From: Chaenocephalus aceratus
Lineage: Eukaryota; Chordata; Actinopteri; Perciformes; Channichthyidae
DNA length: 64,000 nt
Reading direction: 5' to 3'
NCBI GenBank assembly: GCA_023974075.1
Contig: CM043797.1
Span: 31,837,023 to 31,901,022, forward strand
The notes below the pieces were generated by a model. It was not told the origin of the DNA, did no database searches, and worked only from the letters and a program-made list of their open reading frames with translations. Numbering within the stretch: the stretch's first letter is position 1; each line of letters starts with the position of its first letter. The translations under genes were made by a program, and so were the position numbers. This document shows, one piece after another, positions 1 through 14,776 of this stretch.

Positions 1-79
1 TATGGTTAAGGTTAGGATAAGTCTCTAGGAAATGCATGTAAGTCAATGTAATGTCCCCTGAAGTGATGTATACATGGTA

Positions 80-81
<2 letters not shown>

Positions 82-129
<48 letters not shown>
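82..129. repeat. (GT)n microsatellite
   Basis: Uninterrupted GT dinucleotide run of about 48 bp. The apparent reading frames through it are repeat artefacts. Confidence 0.97.
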
Positions 130-130
<1 letters not shown>

Positions 131-154
131 ATAGAGTCCCTGAGATACCAAACA

Positions 155-340
155 TGAATTGCTCCTCATTCTTTGGAGCACAAAACAAACACACAGGTAC
201 CCGAGTCCTAAAATCACTGCTGTCTCTGGATTCAATTCAAACTGCCAACTTCTCCTGTGAAGATTTGACAGTTCTGATATGACTTTGTTAATAAATGACG
301 TGCCCATCATTTAGCTCCACAGCTCACTGACAAACATCGT
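155..340 (+). repeat. Anonymous duplicated block A, copy 1
   Basis: This segment aligns collinearly with 12400-12600. The shared core includes CACACAGGTACCCGAGT, then GGATTCAATTCAAACTGCC, then a diverged AAGAT(T/C)TGACA stretch and a weaker match around the following 60 bases. Identity by eye is about 80% in the best 90 bases. There is no tail, inverted repeat or target duplication to identify a transposon. It may be an old dispersed repeat or a relic of local duplication. Confidence 0.6.
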
Positions 341-551
341 GTGCTTCAGCTGTACTCTGGAGGATCCAAGCGTGTTCACTGTCCTTCTCCTGACCATACA
401 CATGGAACTGAACTGTGTTGTGTTAGAAAATCCATATCAGTTAGAAATTCAATCTTTTGTAATCATCATTAATTCCAGTTGACGACAGCTTCTGTTCTAC
501 ATTATAGTTAATACAATTTGTGTGTGTGTGTATGTGTAGTTTGGTGCATGT

Positions 552-2392
<1,841 letters not shown>

Positions 2393-2927
2393 CAGAGATG
2401 GCAAAAGTACACATACTCAAGTAGAAGTACAGACACTCGTGTTTAAAAATACTCTGGTAAAAGTAGAAGTACTGACTAAACTTCTAAAAGTACTCATAAC
2501 TACCAACTGTTTTATAGAGTAACTGACCTCACTTTATATTAATAGAACATTAAGGATTTTCTAATTCGTATTGTAATAATGTCATTGTTAGCTAATGAAT
2601 GTTTCGATGCTGAGAAATGGCAAAATGACAAGTATTCATTGGTCCCTCTTCTTTAGAGAAGACCAGGAAATGATGGATACACGGATCGTGTTAAAATCAA
2701 TAGGCACGCAATGACTCTAAATAATAATGATCACGCCACCAAACACAGATTGAAACTAAAGTAAACAGCCTGTTTGGAAATGTAAGAAGTATAAAGTACA
2801 GGTATTTGGGTTCAAAATGTAAGAAGTAAAAGTAAAAAGTCGTCAGAAAAATAAGTAGTGGAGCTAGTAAAGTACTGCTACCAGCAAAATGTACTTAAGT
2901 ACAGTAACGAAGTATTTCTACCTCAGT
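2393..2927. mobile_element. Degenerate hAT-like non-autonomous element
   Basis: The left end starts CAGAGATGGCAAAAGTAC and the right end finishes GAAGTATTTCTACCTCAGTG. Both subterminal regions are rich in AAGTA/TACTT words, as in the common fish hAT MITEs that begin CAGxGxTGG. I could not find a matching 8-bp target duplication (flanks ccgactgg and ccttcttt), so the boundaries and family are inferred. No transposase fragment is visible. Confidence 0.5.
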
Positions 2928-4544
2928 GCCTTCTTTCCAAAGTGTCTGAGTTTAAAAGCTGAATAGTGTCCCTCCTTTTGAAGACCTACTCTGTTTATTT
3001 TGGTCAAATCACATGATGTTGTCTCTGGGGGATTTCAATGAGTGGGTGTAATGGATGACAACGTCTGCATGTTATCCGGTCACATTACAAAATCAAGTTA
3101 TTCAATAATTGTGCCTCATCCCATGATAACACTTTCTCCCAAGCTGCTATCTTCATTACAGAAATGATGCATACTGTATGTATCTACAAAAAAATGATGC
3201 TTGAAGAAAAGAAGAACAAGAACTAGCATCCTGACCACATCAAGGAATCTGCAGAAGCATACAACAAGTAGGCATACATTCACAACCCATTAAACAGCTT
3301 AGAAAGTGAGAACTGCAGAAGACAAAAATAGCAATTGTCCAAAACATTTGAACAGTTGTTATGGAAACAGTAATTGTCTGCTCTTATTTCAAGTAATTTC
3401 CTCTCATGTATCTCCTCTTCACAGCTTTCTCTCCATCTCTTCATGTCACTCATGTATTGAAATTCATCTGAAACCTTACTGTATTCGTTTTGTATTCTAC
3501 TTCTACCCAACTGACTTTTTTTCTGTTTCGGGAGTTAAGGACATTGGTCGGCTTTGAGTAAATAGTTGATGCAAAATGGTATATTGTATATCAGAATGTT
3601 AACAACAAATGACACTAAACTTAACCTGATGGCTTTATCTACCCTATATGTAGTTTGAGGCCAAACATTTTTATAATTCTTAGTCTGCAAAAAACTAACG
3701 TTCCACTTTATTCTCAAAATAATGACTTAATTATTGTCAGAACCAAATCACATAATGGACATTTATTAATGAATAGGTATTGGTGAGGTGTGATGGAGAA
3801 TTGAAGTGAAAGTATTCTATATGTTCAAGCTTGTGAATATAAAAAAGCACCACATGAATAACATTCCTCTGCTGGTAGTAAATGTGTGAGTAAAGCCTTT
3901 TTAGAAAAAAAATAAGATTAATCACAACTGCTTTGGATACAGCTCTCGTGCAGTCATATACAATTATGTCTCTGCACACCTCGGATTTCATTTAGCCTCC
4001 GACTATCTTGTCAGTTAAGAGGGCTGCAATGCATATAAAAAAATCACAGGGAGAGCATCTTCTGCTTTTCGTCTATTTACCAAACATATTTATATTTTCC
4101 TAAAAGTAAATGCAGCATGACATTGTGCCCTTATCCAGAATGCAGTCAGTCAGAGATTCAGTCAGTTTGCCTGTGTTACTTCCCAGACAATGTTGGCCTG
4201 ACTGAGAGGAAACACCAATAAACACAAACTGTTTGCAAATAAATCTAATTATGCAAAAATGAATCGGTGCTGCTGTCTCAGTTTCTCTATTGGACTGAAG
4301 AAAATAAAAGAGTATAAAAGGTCATTTGTAAGTTAACGCCTACCAGAGGACAGGGATCTGATCAAAGCTGTCATGTACATGTGAATTCAAAAACAAAGCC
4401 TGTGAATACACACCTTCAGTATTTCACTCATAGCGTGTCATACTTCCAGGAAGGAAGCCCGAGAGCTTTCGGCGCATGTAATACAATGGATATTATATGT
4501 GAAACGTTTGCAAAGACCTGAATGAAACATACAGTAGGTATCAG
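2928..4544. other. Anonymous intergenic sequence
   Basis: AT-rich sequence with only short chance frames. I see no repeat ends, splice-flanked coding segment or RNA gene. Confidence 0.5.
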
Positions 4545-6365
4545 CTGAACCTTTGGACAGTAATGCTTTTCAGTCTGGCTTTAGAACACATCATAGCACA
4601 GAGACAGCTCTGGTTAAAGTCACAAATGACATTATAATAGCCTCAGACAAGGGACTTGTCTCTATTCTTGTTTTGCTCGATCTCAGTGCTGCATTTGATA
4701 CTATCGACCATGATATCCTATTGCAAAGACTAGAGCACTTAGTTGGCATACAGGGAACTGCTTTAGGCTGGTTTAGGTCCTATCTATCTGAACGCTCTCA
4801 GTTTGTACGTGTTAACGATGAATCTTCCACGCAAACCAAAGTTAGCCATGGAGTGCCACAGGGCTCAGTGCTCGGACCTATTTTGTTCACATTATGCTTC
4901 CGTTAGGCAATATTATAAGGAATCATTCTGTAAACTTTCATTGTTATGCGGATGATACTCAACTATATTTATCAATCAAGCCTGATGAAATTAATCATCT
5001 AAATCAAATTCAAGACTGCCTTAAGGACTTAAAAATGTGGATGACCTTAAACTTTTTGATGTTAAACACGACCAAAACTGAAGTTATTGTACTTGGCCCG
5101 AAGAATCTACGAAACAAATTATCTAAAGATATACTAACTATGGATGGCATTAATTTGGCCTCCAGTGAGACTGTAAGGAATCTTGGTGTTATATTTGATC
5201 AGGATTTATCCTTTAACGCCCACATAAAATCAATTTCAAGCACCGCCTACTTCCATCTACGTAACATTGCAAAAATCAGGCATATCTTGCCTCAAAACGA
5301 TGCAGAGAAACTAGTCCATGCATTTGTTACTTCTAGGCTGGATTATTGTAACTCTTTATTATCAGGGAGTACCAAGAAGTCAGTCAAGTCGCTTCAGCTG
5401 ATTCAAAATGCTGCGGCTCGTGTACTAACCAGAGTTAGGAAAAGGGACCACATTACTCCTGTTCTGGCTGCCTTACACTGGCTCCCTATAGAACACAGGA
5501 TATAATTTAAAATTCTTCTTCTCGCCTACAACGCCCTTAATGGGCAGGCGCCATCTTACCTTAAAGAACTCATTATACCCTAGTGTCCTACTAGGGCATT
5601 GCGTTCCAAGAATGCAGGGTTGTTGGTTGTTCCTAGAATCTTTAAAAGTACAATGGGAGCCAGAGCCTTTTCTTATCAAGCTCCACATTTGTGGAATCAG
5701 CTTCCAGTTTGTGTTCGGGCGGCAGACACCCTATCCGTTTTTAAGAGTGCGCTTAAGACCTTCCTTTTTGATAAAGCTTATAGTTAGGCCTGATTAGATT
5801 CAGCCCCTAGTTTTGCTGATATAGGCTTAGTTTGTCGGGGGACATCTTACTTCTTCCTTCTCTCTGTCTATACCTGTGTACTCTCATGTTCCGATTAACC
5901 CAGCTTCCCCAAATTTCTTTCTTTTTGGTGTCTATATACGCTGGGATCCGGAGTCATGGATGATCCTGCGGTCCTGTGTCCTGGATCGCGAGTCATGGCT
6001 GTGGTCCTGGATCATCGGTCCTGGATGGATATCCTCGTGGATTCATCTTCCTATTATACACACATGCATTTCCAAACATTTGGACTACCTATGTTGCAAA
6101 TGTATTATCTTTTCAATTTACACACGGCATCTATTGCACGTCTGTCCGTCCTGGGAGAGGGATCCCTCCTCTGTTGCTTTCCCTGAGGTTTCTCCCATTT
6201 TTCCCTTTAAACTGGGTTTTCTTCTGAAGTTTTTCCTTGTACGATGTGAGGGTCTAAGGACAGAGGGTGTCGTATTGTCATACTGATAGTCTGTACACAC
6301 TGTGAAGACCACTGAGACAAATGTAACATTTGTGATATTGGGCTATATAAATAAACATTGATTGA
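4545..6365 (+). mobile_element. 5'-truncated Maui/L2-clade LINE
   Basis: The unit starts inside the reverse transcriptase domain and runs through the C-terminal region (to about 5787) and a 3' UTR of about 570 bp. It ends in CTATATAAATAAACATTGATTGA, characteristic of the fish Maui group of L2 LINEs, whose 3' ends carry TGATTGA-type repeats. Truncation at the 5' end is the usual outcome of target-primed reverse transcription. I could not define target duplications. The copy is dead. Confidence 0.9.
4553..5787 (+). pseudogene. L2 LINE reverse transcriptase, C-terminal two thirds, broken
   Basis: Frame 1 (4553-4906) contains the [18 protein letters not shown] and [10 protein letters not shown] blocks of a non-LTR reverse transcriptase. 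Frame 2 (4894-5505) carries the catalytic YADD at its residues 18-21, then the LDYCNSLL and NAAARVLTR signatures of the L2/CR1 thumb and C-terminal region. Two breaks are visible: a small indel near 4890-4905 just upstream of YADD, and an in-frame TAA at 5503-5505. The family C-terminus (LKTFLFDKAYS) appears in another frame ending near 5787. The endonuclease domain is absent because of the 5' truncation. Confidence 0.9.
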
Positions 6366-7646
6366 GTAATGTAACTTCACCTGTGGGACAGATTATGTCA
6401 AATTACCACCCCCCCACTGTTCCTGGCTTCTCCTGCTGTGACAGGCTGCTCTTGGTCCCTTGCCATGGCTAGAAGCTGTTAATGAAAGTCAGTTGGATCT
6501 GTAGAGACCATTGTTATGTCATCCAGCTGAGTAACCTCTGGCAGTGAGTCAGTATGTGAATCTGGCAGTGGATTGTAAGAGTTCCTCTCTCTCCTGCCAG
6601 CTGTGTCTCTTTTCACCTCTTTGTGGGTCACATCCACTCCTGGAGCCTCTCCTGACATCTCAGCCTGACACATTACATTAACACAACAGACGCTGATGCC
6701 ATACCACCTGTGGAGAGTGAACCTTCCGTCAGTGTGTCCACAGACCTGTCCCTGAGCCTAATGTTGGTCTCAAAGCACTGCAGGGACACAGCTGCTGATA
6801 GACTGAGAAGATATATGCACACCACACAGAAACAGCCAATAACAAACAACGAAACACAAAGACACATAGACCAATATACTATTTGCTTTTCGTGTTGTAG
6901 GAAACTAACAGCAGGAATAGCTGAGGTGAGATTATCAATCAACTCTTTATACATTTATATGAAAAACACACAAGAGTGATCTGTAACTGAAGCAAGTACA
7001 GTGTATTGTTTGTAGTTTGTATTTCACATAAATATGGTTCATCTCCTCCCAGCTCCCACACCTTTTCAAAATGTATGTCCTTCAGCTACAACATGTATAT
7101 CTTTAGCTCTAAGAAAACTGCAGATCTGACCATATGATGCTGTATCTTAATAATGTCCAGTGGCGACAATTGCCTACAGTTATTTACAAGGCTGGAAGCT
7201 GAGCCTTTTGTGCTGCCACAGTGTCCTTCCCTTGATTAGCATCAAACAGCAAAGATAAGTGAGCATGGCCACCCCCCTTATCTGTTAGTGTGCTCCAGTT
7301 GACGGGCATCCTAACAGAGATAATGTCCAGAACTGGAGACAAAAGTCTATTTTAGATACAGATTGAATTCACCAAGCTGTCAAAATCTTGACCAGACTAT
7401 ACCCACAGTCAAACAAAGGAAATCAAGTTTTAGGTTCAGTATATGTCACTCTATAACGGAGACCTGTTGACCTAAGGCATTAGTGCGTGTTATGTGTCCT
7501 TATTTCATACATTTCATGATTAGAAAACAAGTTAATGTGAAGCAAGAAAAGCATTTGTTTATATATTATTAGGCTGCATCAGAAACCTCCTAACTAATGA
7601 GAAGCTGCAAGCTCTCATCAGCTTCCTGGTTACCAATCATTTAAAT
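6366..7646. other. Anonymous intergenic sequence
   Basis: No gene, repeat boundary or RNA supported. Short open frames at 6479-6979 show no recognisable domain. The last 8 bases (7639-7646) are the target duplication of the next element. Confidence 0.5.
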
Positions 7647-8614
<968 letters not shown>

Positions 8615-8622
8615 ATTTAAAT

Positions 8623-11600
8623 CAATTGACAGTTTACGACATCAATTCATGCAGGAAACTCAGAATAAACATAAATGTAGCAGAGAGTAGGAGTCTGTAG
8701 CCCTCAAGTTGTACTGAGCACTTTGAATTGTAAACACCTCATGTTTCCACACACTCAGTGCTGAAACATTTAGATAAGACAGCGTAGAAATGCTGTTGTT
8801 TGACATACAGGCATACAGGTTCCAGCGCCATGGACAGCTCCTGACATGAGGCAAATTAGAGGTTTAAAACTAACTGTGATGGAAAACAAGGTAATGTTTG
8901 GATTTCATTACAAATGTTGGATCATCAAATGTTTTGTAGGTTTATTAAAAGTACATAATGATTGATGGATTCTGTGAGGAATAAAGCACTGAAGGACAGA
9001 AGGTAGAAAGCATTCCATCACAAATGATACACACCATATTCGTGAATTACCATATACATAATGTATTTTGTCAATCAGGTGTTAATAGAGCTTATGGTAA
9101 GAAAATAATCGTGGCCCATTATAAGACGTACGGTTTAAGAAGCAGAAAACAACATTACAAGTGTAGTGAGTGTCTTTAATTATGCCAATAAAAGGTTCGC
9201 CCCACTAAAGAGGTATTATGCATGCCTTACAAACAAGAAAGGTGAATCAGAGGTGAAAAACACTAAATTATTTAAAAATACAACTTTAAAAAAGTATTGC
9301 ACACTTCAATCAAACACAAACACAAGAATCCGCCTCCAACCTGAACCAATATCACCACAAGGTTATTGTGAAGAAGTTGCTCACACATAAATGCACACAG
9401 ACAGACAGCTACTGTATGAATGTTCCATCCCAACTCTGACCTGTGGGTGTGGAAAGTGTTTATGTGTAATATTACCATATATATGACTGCCACTGCCTAT
9501 CATTAAAATAGCCTGTGGCAAGAATTGGTGAACAAGTAAAGAAGAGAAAAAGAGAGATAGGAACAATAAAGGATGGGAGAGCAGGATGAGAAACAGGAAT
9601 AACAGTTTACCAAAGTCTCCTTGCTCTCTGTGATCAACATCAATTCTCACAGCCAGAAGAGATGCAGATATATGTATCTGACCTACAGACCTGCTCCATA
9701 ACAACAATATTCACCCAACTGTCTAACTATTTTAAATGAGGACACTTCCCTCATGAGTTCCAACAGCTTTCAGCCTATATCTTATTCAAAATATCATTAC
9801 CTTTACTCGTAATACCAGCATGTAAATGGAAGCTCATATTGGAAAATATGATCCTGAGTTAAGTGCAACTTTCTTCAACCCAGTGGAGTGAATCATTGGG
9901 ACGATCATCTTTGAGCTCCCAGCAAACTGACATATCTTCCTCCAGAGTCAAGGTGATTTATGTGCAAAGGGATTTCATATTCCTCCTAATCTTCTCTGCT
10001 TTTTGATCTATGAAATGTGCTACAGTGTATACAAAGAGATTGATTTGGTGTTTGAGTGTGGAGAGAGGATGAAGAGAGCAGGAGGAGTTTCCATCATGTC
10101 ACTGCGACGGGTGATGTGAAGCACCTGAAGCACATTAAGCCACATCTCTGCAACATCACAACTTCTATTCACAATTAGCTTTGGTCTCAGGGATCCTTTC
10201 ACACTGTATTCTACAGCCCAAAAACATATTGGGGAAATGTACGTCATTCAATTCAAGGATTAAAATGCTTTATGCACCGAAGCTACAGTGTAGATATGGC
10301 AAACAATGCAACACAATATATACAGTATAGGACATAAAACAATAGCGCAAGAAGAATCAGAATAAAAGAGATTAGAATAAAATAGTGCAGATTATGCAGA
10401 AAGAACAATGTGCAAGTAATCCAGATGAAGACAACTATATACATGTTAGAAATATAAATAAGAGAATAAGCTAAATAATGCAGAGAATGTTGTTAGTGAC
10501 CAAGTAAATACCACTTCTTCCATTCCAAATGCTTCAGGATATTTGTACTCAACAGGTATGAGTTTAAGACATGAGAAGAGACGGAGACACAAAACAGTTT
10601 TATATATCACAGCACATGTTCCTGACTGCAACAAACATCACATATTTTTTTGTTCAAACCACTAAAGTCTGTGGTATTCTGATAAATAGGTAAAGATGGG
10701 GATGAAAGCATGATGGCAGGTCTTTAAAAACTATACAGTAAGTTTCATAACACACAATAGAGCTTTGTTTCAGTTGCTTTGGAATCCTTTACAGTGAAAA
10801 CATGCGACTCATTGAAGCACAAGCTGTACGGCACTACATCTGTTTAAAGCTGCAGCCAGAGAGAGAAAGACAAGGACACACTGGTCCTCCACATTAGGAT
10901 GTGTATAACACCTGCCAGGGTCTGACATATGAAATATTCAGCAACCAGAAATAAGCCCAAAGCCATACATCTCAATCCGACTGAGGCATCCCTAGAAAGC
11001 TGGTGAGGATCCTCTTGCCCAGAACTCACACTAGCTGCAGTGGATTAGTGTTTCATTCAGCGTGTGTGTGGCTATGCCGCCGGGAAGTGGAAGATGGAGA
11101 AAAATGAAGCACAGTAGGGAAGAGTTAGCTGCTAGTCTCAGTAGTAATGAGGCTCAGAGAGACTGCATCTAGAGATATCCTCCTCTCATAATCTTGGCTG
11201 GATTTCCCAGTAATGAGACACATCAACACACGCCTCACAGTTTGTGGCTTGTGTCAATTATATGACTGAAGTCACCTGTTTTTAACAAACTGAGATATCT
11301 GTGCTGATTTGTGGTTTGATGAAAAGTCTTTGGGTTTTAATATTTGTTGTAATTTCAGAATGATACATTCATTGTCATTAATCCCTCACTCATATTCAGG
11401 ACAACACATTAAACCCATATATTATCATAAACTATACAGAACTTACTACTGAAATCAAGTTTAACATGTTAAAGAAAAAAAACATGTTTTCTCTCCCTGA
11501 AACCCATCTCTTTTCCATCATAGTTCCCCTCTCATCCTTTCTCCCCCACTCTCTCCCCCCCCCCCCCCCCACAGCTGGTACTTCACGCTGCCAGCATCAG

Positions 11601-11866
11601 AGCAGTGTTACAGTGAATCCAATATGCTTGGTCAGGCTACACTGTTGTATGTACTGTCGGGTGGTCCTGAGGGAGACAGAAGAAGCTAATTGATTGACCC
11701 TCAGCTCCCTGAGATGGGCCACATCAGCGTTATTAGTACATTCATGGTTGGAGTTTAAAGAGATGAGGCAATGTACAAAAAGGAGATTAGATTCAATCTA
11801 CTGAATGATGCTGAATATTTCTTATTCTATGCACTACGGCTTTCACAAAAGGTAAGACAGTAATAT

Positions 11867-11922
<56 letters not shown>

Positions 11923-12239
11923 CTTAATGTATTCAGCTTTGTGAGGCCCCTAATGGGAACACTGTGGTTTAGACATGACAGAACACGGTAGTGGCATTTC
12001 CTCTTCCCAAATGTCAAACGCTTGAAGATTCAGAGAGCATGAAGTAGTTGTACAGCAGTGCTCGAAGAACACAGTGACATTAGTGCAAAGCATTTACCAT
12101 ATGTCCGTGTGTAAATGTTAAACAAGTGTACCGTTTTTCAGAAATATTAATATTGCAGCTAGACGACGCATGGAACCATCTTCCACTCACCTAGAGAAGA
12201 AGGCACAGAAGTTGTGTGTCTTTCATGTATTTGTTCTTT
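8623..12239. other. Anonymous sequence, no supported gene
   Basis: AT-rich and intron-like. It contains a 16-C homopolymer at 11555-11570 followed by ACAG, and a GT microsatellite at 11868-11920. A few short minus-strand segments (10125-10210, around 9600-9680) have weak splice-like flanks but no recognisable product, so they are not called. Confidence 0.45.
11868..11920. repeat. (GT)n microsatellite
   Basis: Pure GT run of about 53 bp. Confidence 0.97.
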
Positions 12240-12325
12240 GTCTGAATGTCTCTCATTTTTGTAAAGCACCTTGAATTGCCTTGTGTTGAAAGGTGCTGTA
12301 TAAATAAACGTGCCTTGCCTTTGTG
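12240..12325 (+). mobile_element. LINE 3' tail fragment, (TTGCC) family
   Basis: The segment reads TAAAGCACCTTGAATTGCC, then GGTGCTGTATAAATAAACG, and ends TGCCTTGCCTT. The same tail occurs at about 14095-14170 and, on the minus strand, at 53176-53240, where it is the 3' end of an L2-type LINE. It is therefore a severely 5'-truncated copy of that family. Confidence 0.75.
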
Positions 12326-12399
12326 TATACCTGCAACATACAGGCAAACCTTTGATATGGCTGTTTATAATGCCACAGCTTGTAACATCACTGGGCTAC

Positions 12400-12600
12400 T
12401 ACAACATCAAAGGCTCCTGGTTCTCTGAGGCAGAAAACACACACAGGTACCCGAGTTTCAGAATAACTTCCGATATTGGATTCAATTCAAACTGCCAACT
12501 TCTTCTGAGAAGATCTGACATTTGACATATTATGCTTATGAGTTGTTGAATGTATCTATCAATTAACTGCACAGGGTCACTGCTACTGTCTGTAAGCTGT
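12400..12600 (+). repeat. Anonymous duplicated block A, copy 2
   Basis: Collinear with 155-340 (shared CACACAGGTACCCGAGT and GGATTCAATTCAAACTGCC). It lies about 230 bp upstream of block B copy 1. No repeat family is recognised. Confidence 0.6.
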
Positions 12601-12827
12601 GAGTGTTTCAGTGTTTTATATATGCAGCTTCAACAGGTCTGTTATCTTTCTGTTGAAGAGAAACTGACAAACTGATGATCTCTCGATCTGTTATAGCTGT
12701 TTCTTTAACATTTCTGCGAACACTACAACCTTTTATAATGTTTCCCTCCACATACACACTGAGAAGGTCTCACATGTATCTCTCTTGCATTCAGCAGCAG
12801 GATTCAGCTGCATTTCCTGAACAGATT

Positions 12828-12960
12828 GAACAGAAAGGCAGAGAGCCCAGCTGTCCTCCTGAGGATTATCCTGTTGAGTCTCTGCAGACTTGTTAGCTCG
12901 ACCACTCGACCACACCATTCCCTGTCAGACCAACTCCTCCGTCCAGATTAAGAGCACTGA
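12828..12960 (+). repeat. Anonymous duplicated block B, copy 1
   Basis: Aligns with 32680-32815. The best shared word is TCTCTGCAGACTTGTTAG, preceded in both by a diverged GCAGAGAG...CAGCTG stretch and followed by a CCAGAT stretch. Identity by eye is about 70-75%. No terminal repeats are seen. Confidence 0.5.
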
Positions 12961-13927
12961 CCATGTCAGCCATGTCTCACTGTGTTTCAGATGCATAAAT
13001 GTTACACTTTAACTGTTACTGTCAAAAAGACACATCTTCTCAGCTCTAAAACCATGAAGTACAGTTTGTAATCCAACATGAAAAATAAGTCTGAGTGTAA
13101 CTGCCCAAAGCATCTTCGTATAAAGGAACAGTGTAAAATACGATGTGGACATGTAGTATTGAAATGAAAGGTTATCCATGAAGTACTGCTGTATTTGATC
13201 ACATTTCTGGACTAATGTCTTAAATAAAAGTTAATCAATTTAGGACAGGGGTGTCAAACTCAAGGCCCGGGGGCCACATTCGGCCCGCAACTTCATTTTA
13301 TGTGGCCCCACAAGAGCTTGCAAATAATATAATATGTTTATTATACGGTTACATGCTACAGAAGCACGTTGCCCATAAACTAAATGTCCCACAATGCATC
13401 TCAAATATGACTTTTTTCTCAGAATTTGCCTTTTTTTCTCAGAATTTGCCTTTTTTTCTTCAAAATATGCATTTTTTCATAGAACTCCTTTCAGAATTAG
13501 ATTTTTATTTCAAAATGTCACTTCTATTTCTTTTTTCTCCAGAATTTGGCTTTTCTTTTTAAATCATTTTGGGACATACGCACTGAAAATACTTGCAATT
13601 ATTTGGCCTAGACTTCTGCTTTCAGACGTAGTTAATTATGAAGTTATTACCCTATCCGATGATAATCCAATGATGTAATAATACATTATTTTATATATAT
13701 AACATATTTATATATGTATTTTTTTAGGGCCGGGACTTTAACGCGTTAATTAAGATTAATTAATTACACAAAAATTAACGCGTTAAAAAAATTAACGCAT
13801 TTTAATCGCACTTATTTTTACACAGCGGAACGTTTCTCACTGGATGAGTTTCAGGCGTACCGATTATACTGGAGCACCAACTAACGTTCATGACTTCAGC
13901 ATGGGACTTCAAACAACAACAAACCAC

Positions 13928-14170
13928 GGTGAACTGCACTGTAACTTTTATCCATGTACTTTTTCTTGTAATGTTTAATTGAACTATTTATATTTTAGAC
14001 TGCACTGTAACTTTTATCCATGTATTTTTTTCTTAATGTTTATTTGATTAGCTTTTCTTTTTTAATGCTTAATGTCTTTCATTTTGTTGTTGTTGTGTAA
14101 AGCACTTTGAATTGCCTTGCGTTGAAAAGTGCTCTATAAATAAACTTGCCTTGCCTTGCCTTGCCTTGCC
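13928..14170 (+). mobile_element. LINE 3' end inserted in the inner hAT
   Basis: Carries the tail AAAGCACTTTGAATTGCC, then GTGCTCTATAAATAAACTTG and four to five TTGCC units, matching the LINE tail at 12240-12325 and 53176. The words TGAAC before the insert (about 13929) and after the tail (about 14172) may be the target duplication. The body holds a tandem duplication of about 65 bp (CTGCACTGTAACTTTTATCC at about 13934 and 13999). Confidence 0.75.
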
Positions 14171-14187
14171 TTGAACAATAGTCAAAC

Positions 14188-14550
14188 ATGAACGAACAAG
14201 CTGATGAGACCGCTTTGGTCGGCCCCGTGGATGGGACATTTTGTTTTAAAAAACGGACGGATGGAAGCGTCGATAAGAGCACGGTTGTGTGCAAATTATG
14301 CAAAAAAGAATGTGCATATCACCGTAGCACATCAATCATAAAGTATCACCTAAATGCAAAGCATGTAGCAGCTAGCGTGGACGTTAGCCCGACTCCGAGT
14401 GCAAGGAACCACACCCTGACCCAACCAACACTCAACCAGATGACTGGTTTCAGGGCCAGGATAAGTAAGTCCACGTCTGAGAAAATAACCAACTCCCTGG
14501 CTCACTGGATTGCACTCGACTGTAGACCACTTGGAGTCAAATCCATGTGA
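14188..14550 (+). pseudogene. hAT transposase N-terminus: BED zinc finger only
   Basis: A 120-residue frame beginning with methionine. Residues about 18-57 match a BED finger: aromatic FCF, then VCKLCKKE supplying the C-x2-C pair, then KYHLNAKH supplying H-x4-H. The BED finger binds DNA, typically the transposon ends, in ZBED/hAT transposases. Downstream residues (QPTLNQMTGF and onward) resemble the linker before the catalytic domain. The frame ends at 14550, and the RNase H-like DDE domain, dimerisation tail and several hundred residues are missing. It is either a dead remnant or, if expressed, a binding-only fragment. Confidence 0.75.
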
Positions 14551-14776
14551 AAATTGCTTCTCACTGTTCTCAGGTCAAATATGTATATTTGATTAAAAAT
14601 GCGATTAATTTCGATTAATTAATTACAAAGCCTCTAATTAATTAGATTAATTTTTTTAATCGAGTCCCGGCTCTAGTATTTTTATATAGTCTTAAAGTTA
14701 CAACCGGCCCTTTAAGTGCAACCATAATGCTGATGTGGCCCGTGGTGAAATTGAGTTTGACACCCCTGATTTAGGA

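Larger units (their letters stand above)
13724..14675. mobile_element. Inner hAT element with BED-finger remnant, nested in the outer hAT
   Basis: The ends are TAGGGCCGGGACT and the complement of AGTCCCGGCTCTA, with AT-rich inner arms full of TTAACGCG/TTAATTAA words. The octamer GTATTTTT occurs on both sides (13716-13723 and 14676-14683), consistent with a hAT target duplication, though the T-run on the left makes the exact base uncertain. The interior keeps a BED zinc-finger segment but no catalytic domain, so this is an internal-deletion derivative. A LINE tail sits inside it. Confidence 0.85.
13246..14768. mobile_element. Outer hAT-type element of a three-level nest
   Basis: The left end CAGGGGTGTCAAACTCAAGG and the right end (complement of GAGTTTGACACCCCTG) form terminal inverted repeats. 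The flanks carry an identical 8-bp duplication, ATTTAGGA, at 13238-13245 and 14769-14776. This defines a hAT insertion precisely. Subterminal GGCCCG-rich segments next to both ends are part of the repeat. Its interior is split by the second element at 13724-14675. Confidence 0.92.

Noticed and set aside
9600..9680. Minus-strand frame RIDVDHREQGDFG followed by a donor-like GGTAAAC
   Set aside because: The acceptor is poor and no family match comes to mind. A chance frame is as likely.
10125..10210. Minus-strand segment with splice-like flanks and a protein-like frame (CDVAEMWLNVLQ)
   Set aside because: The donor is weak, no family is recognised and no neighbouring exon supports it.
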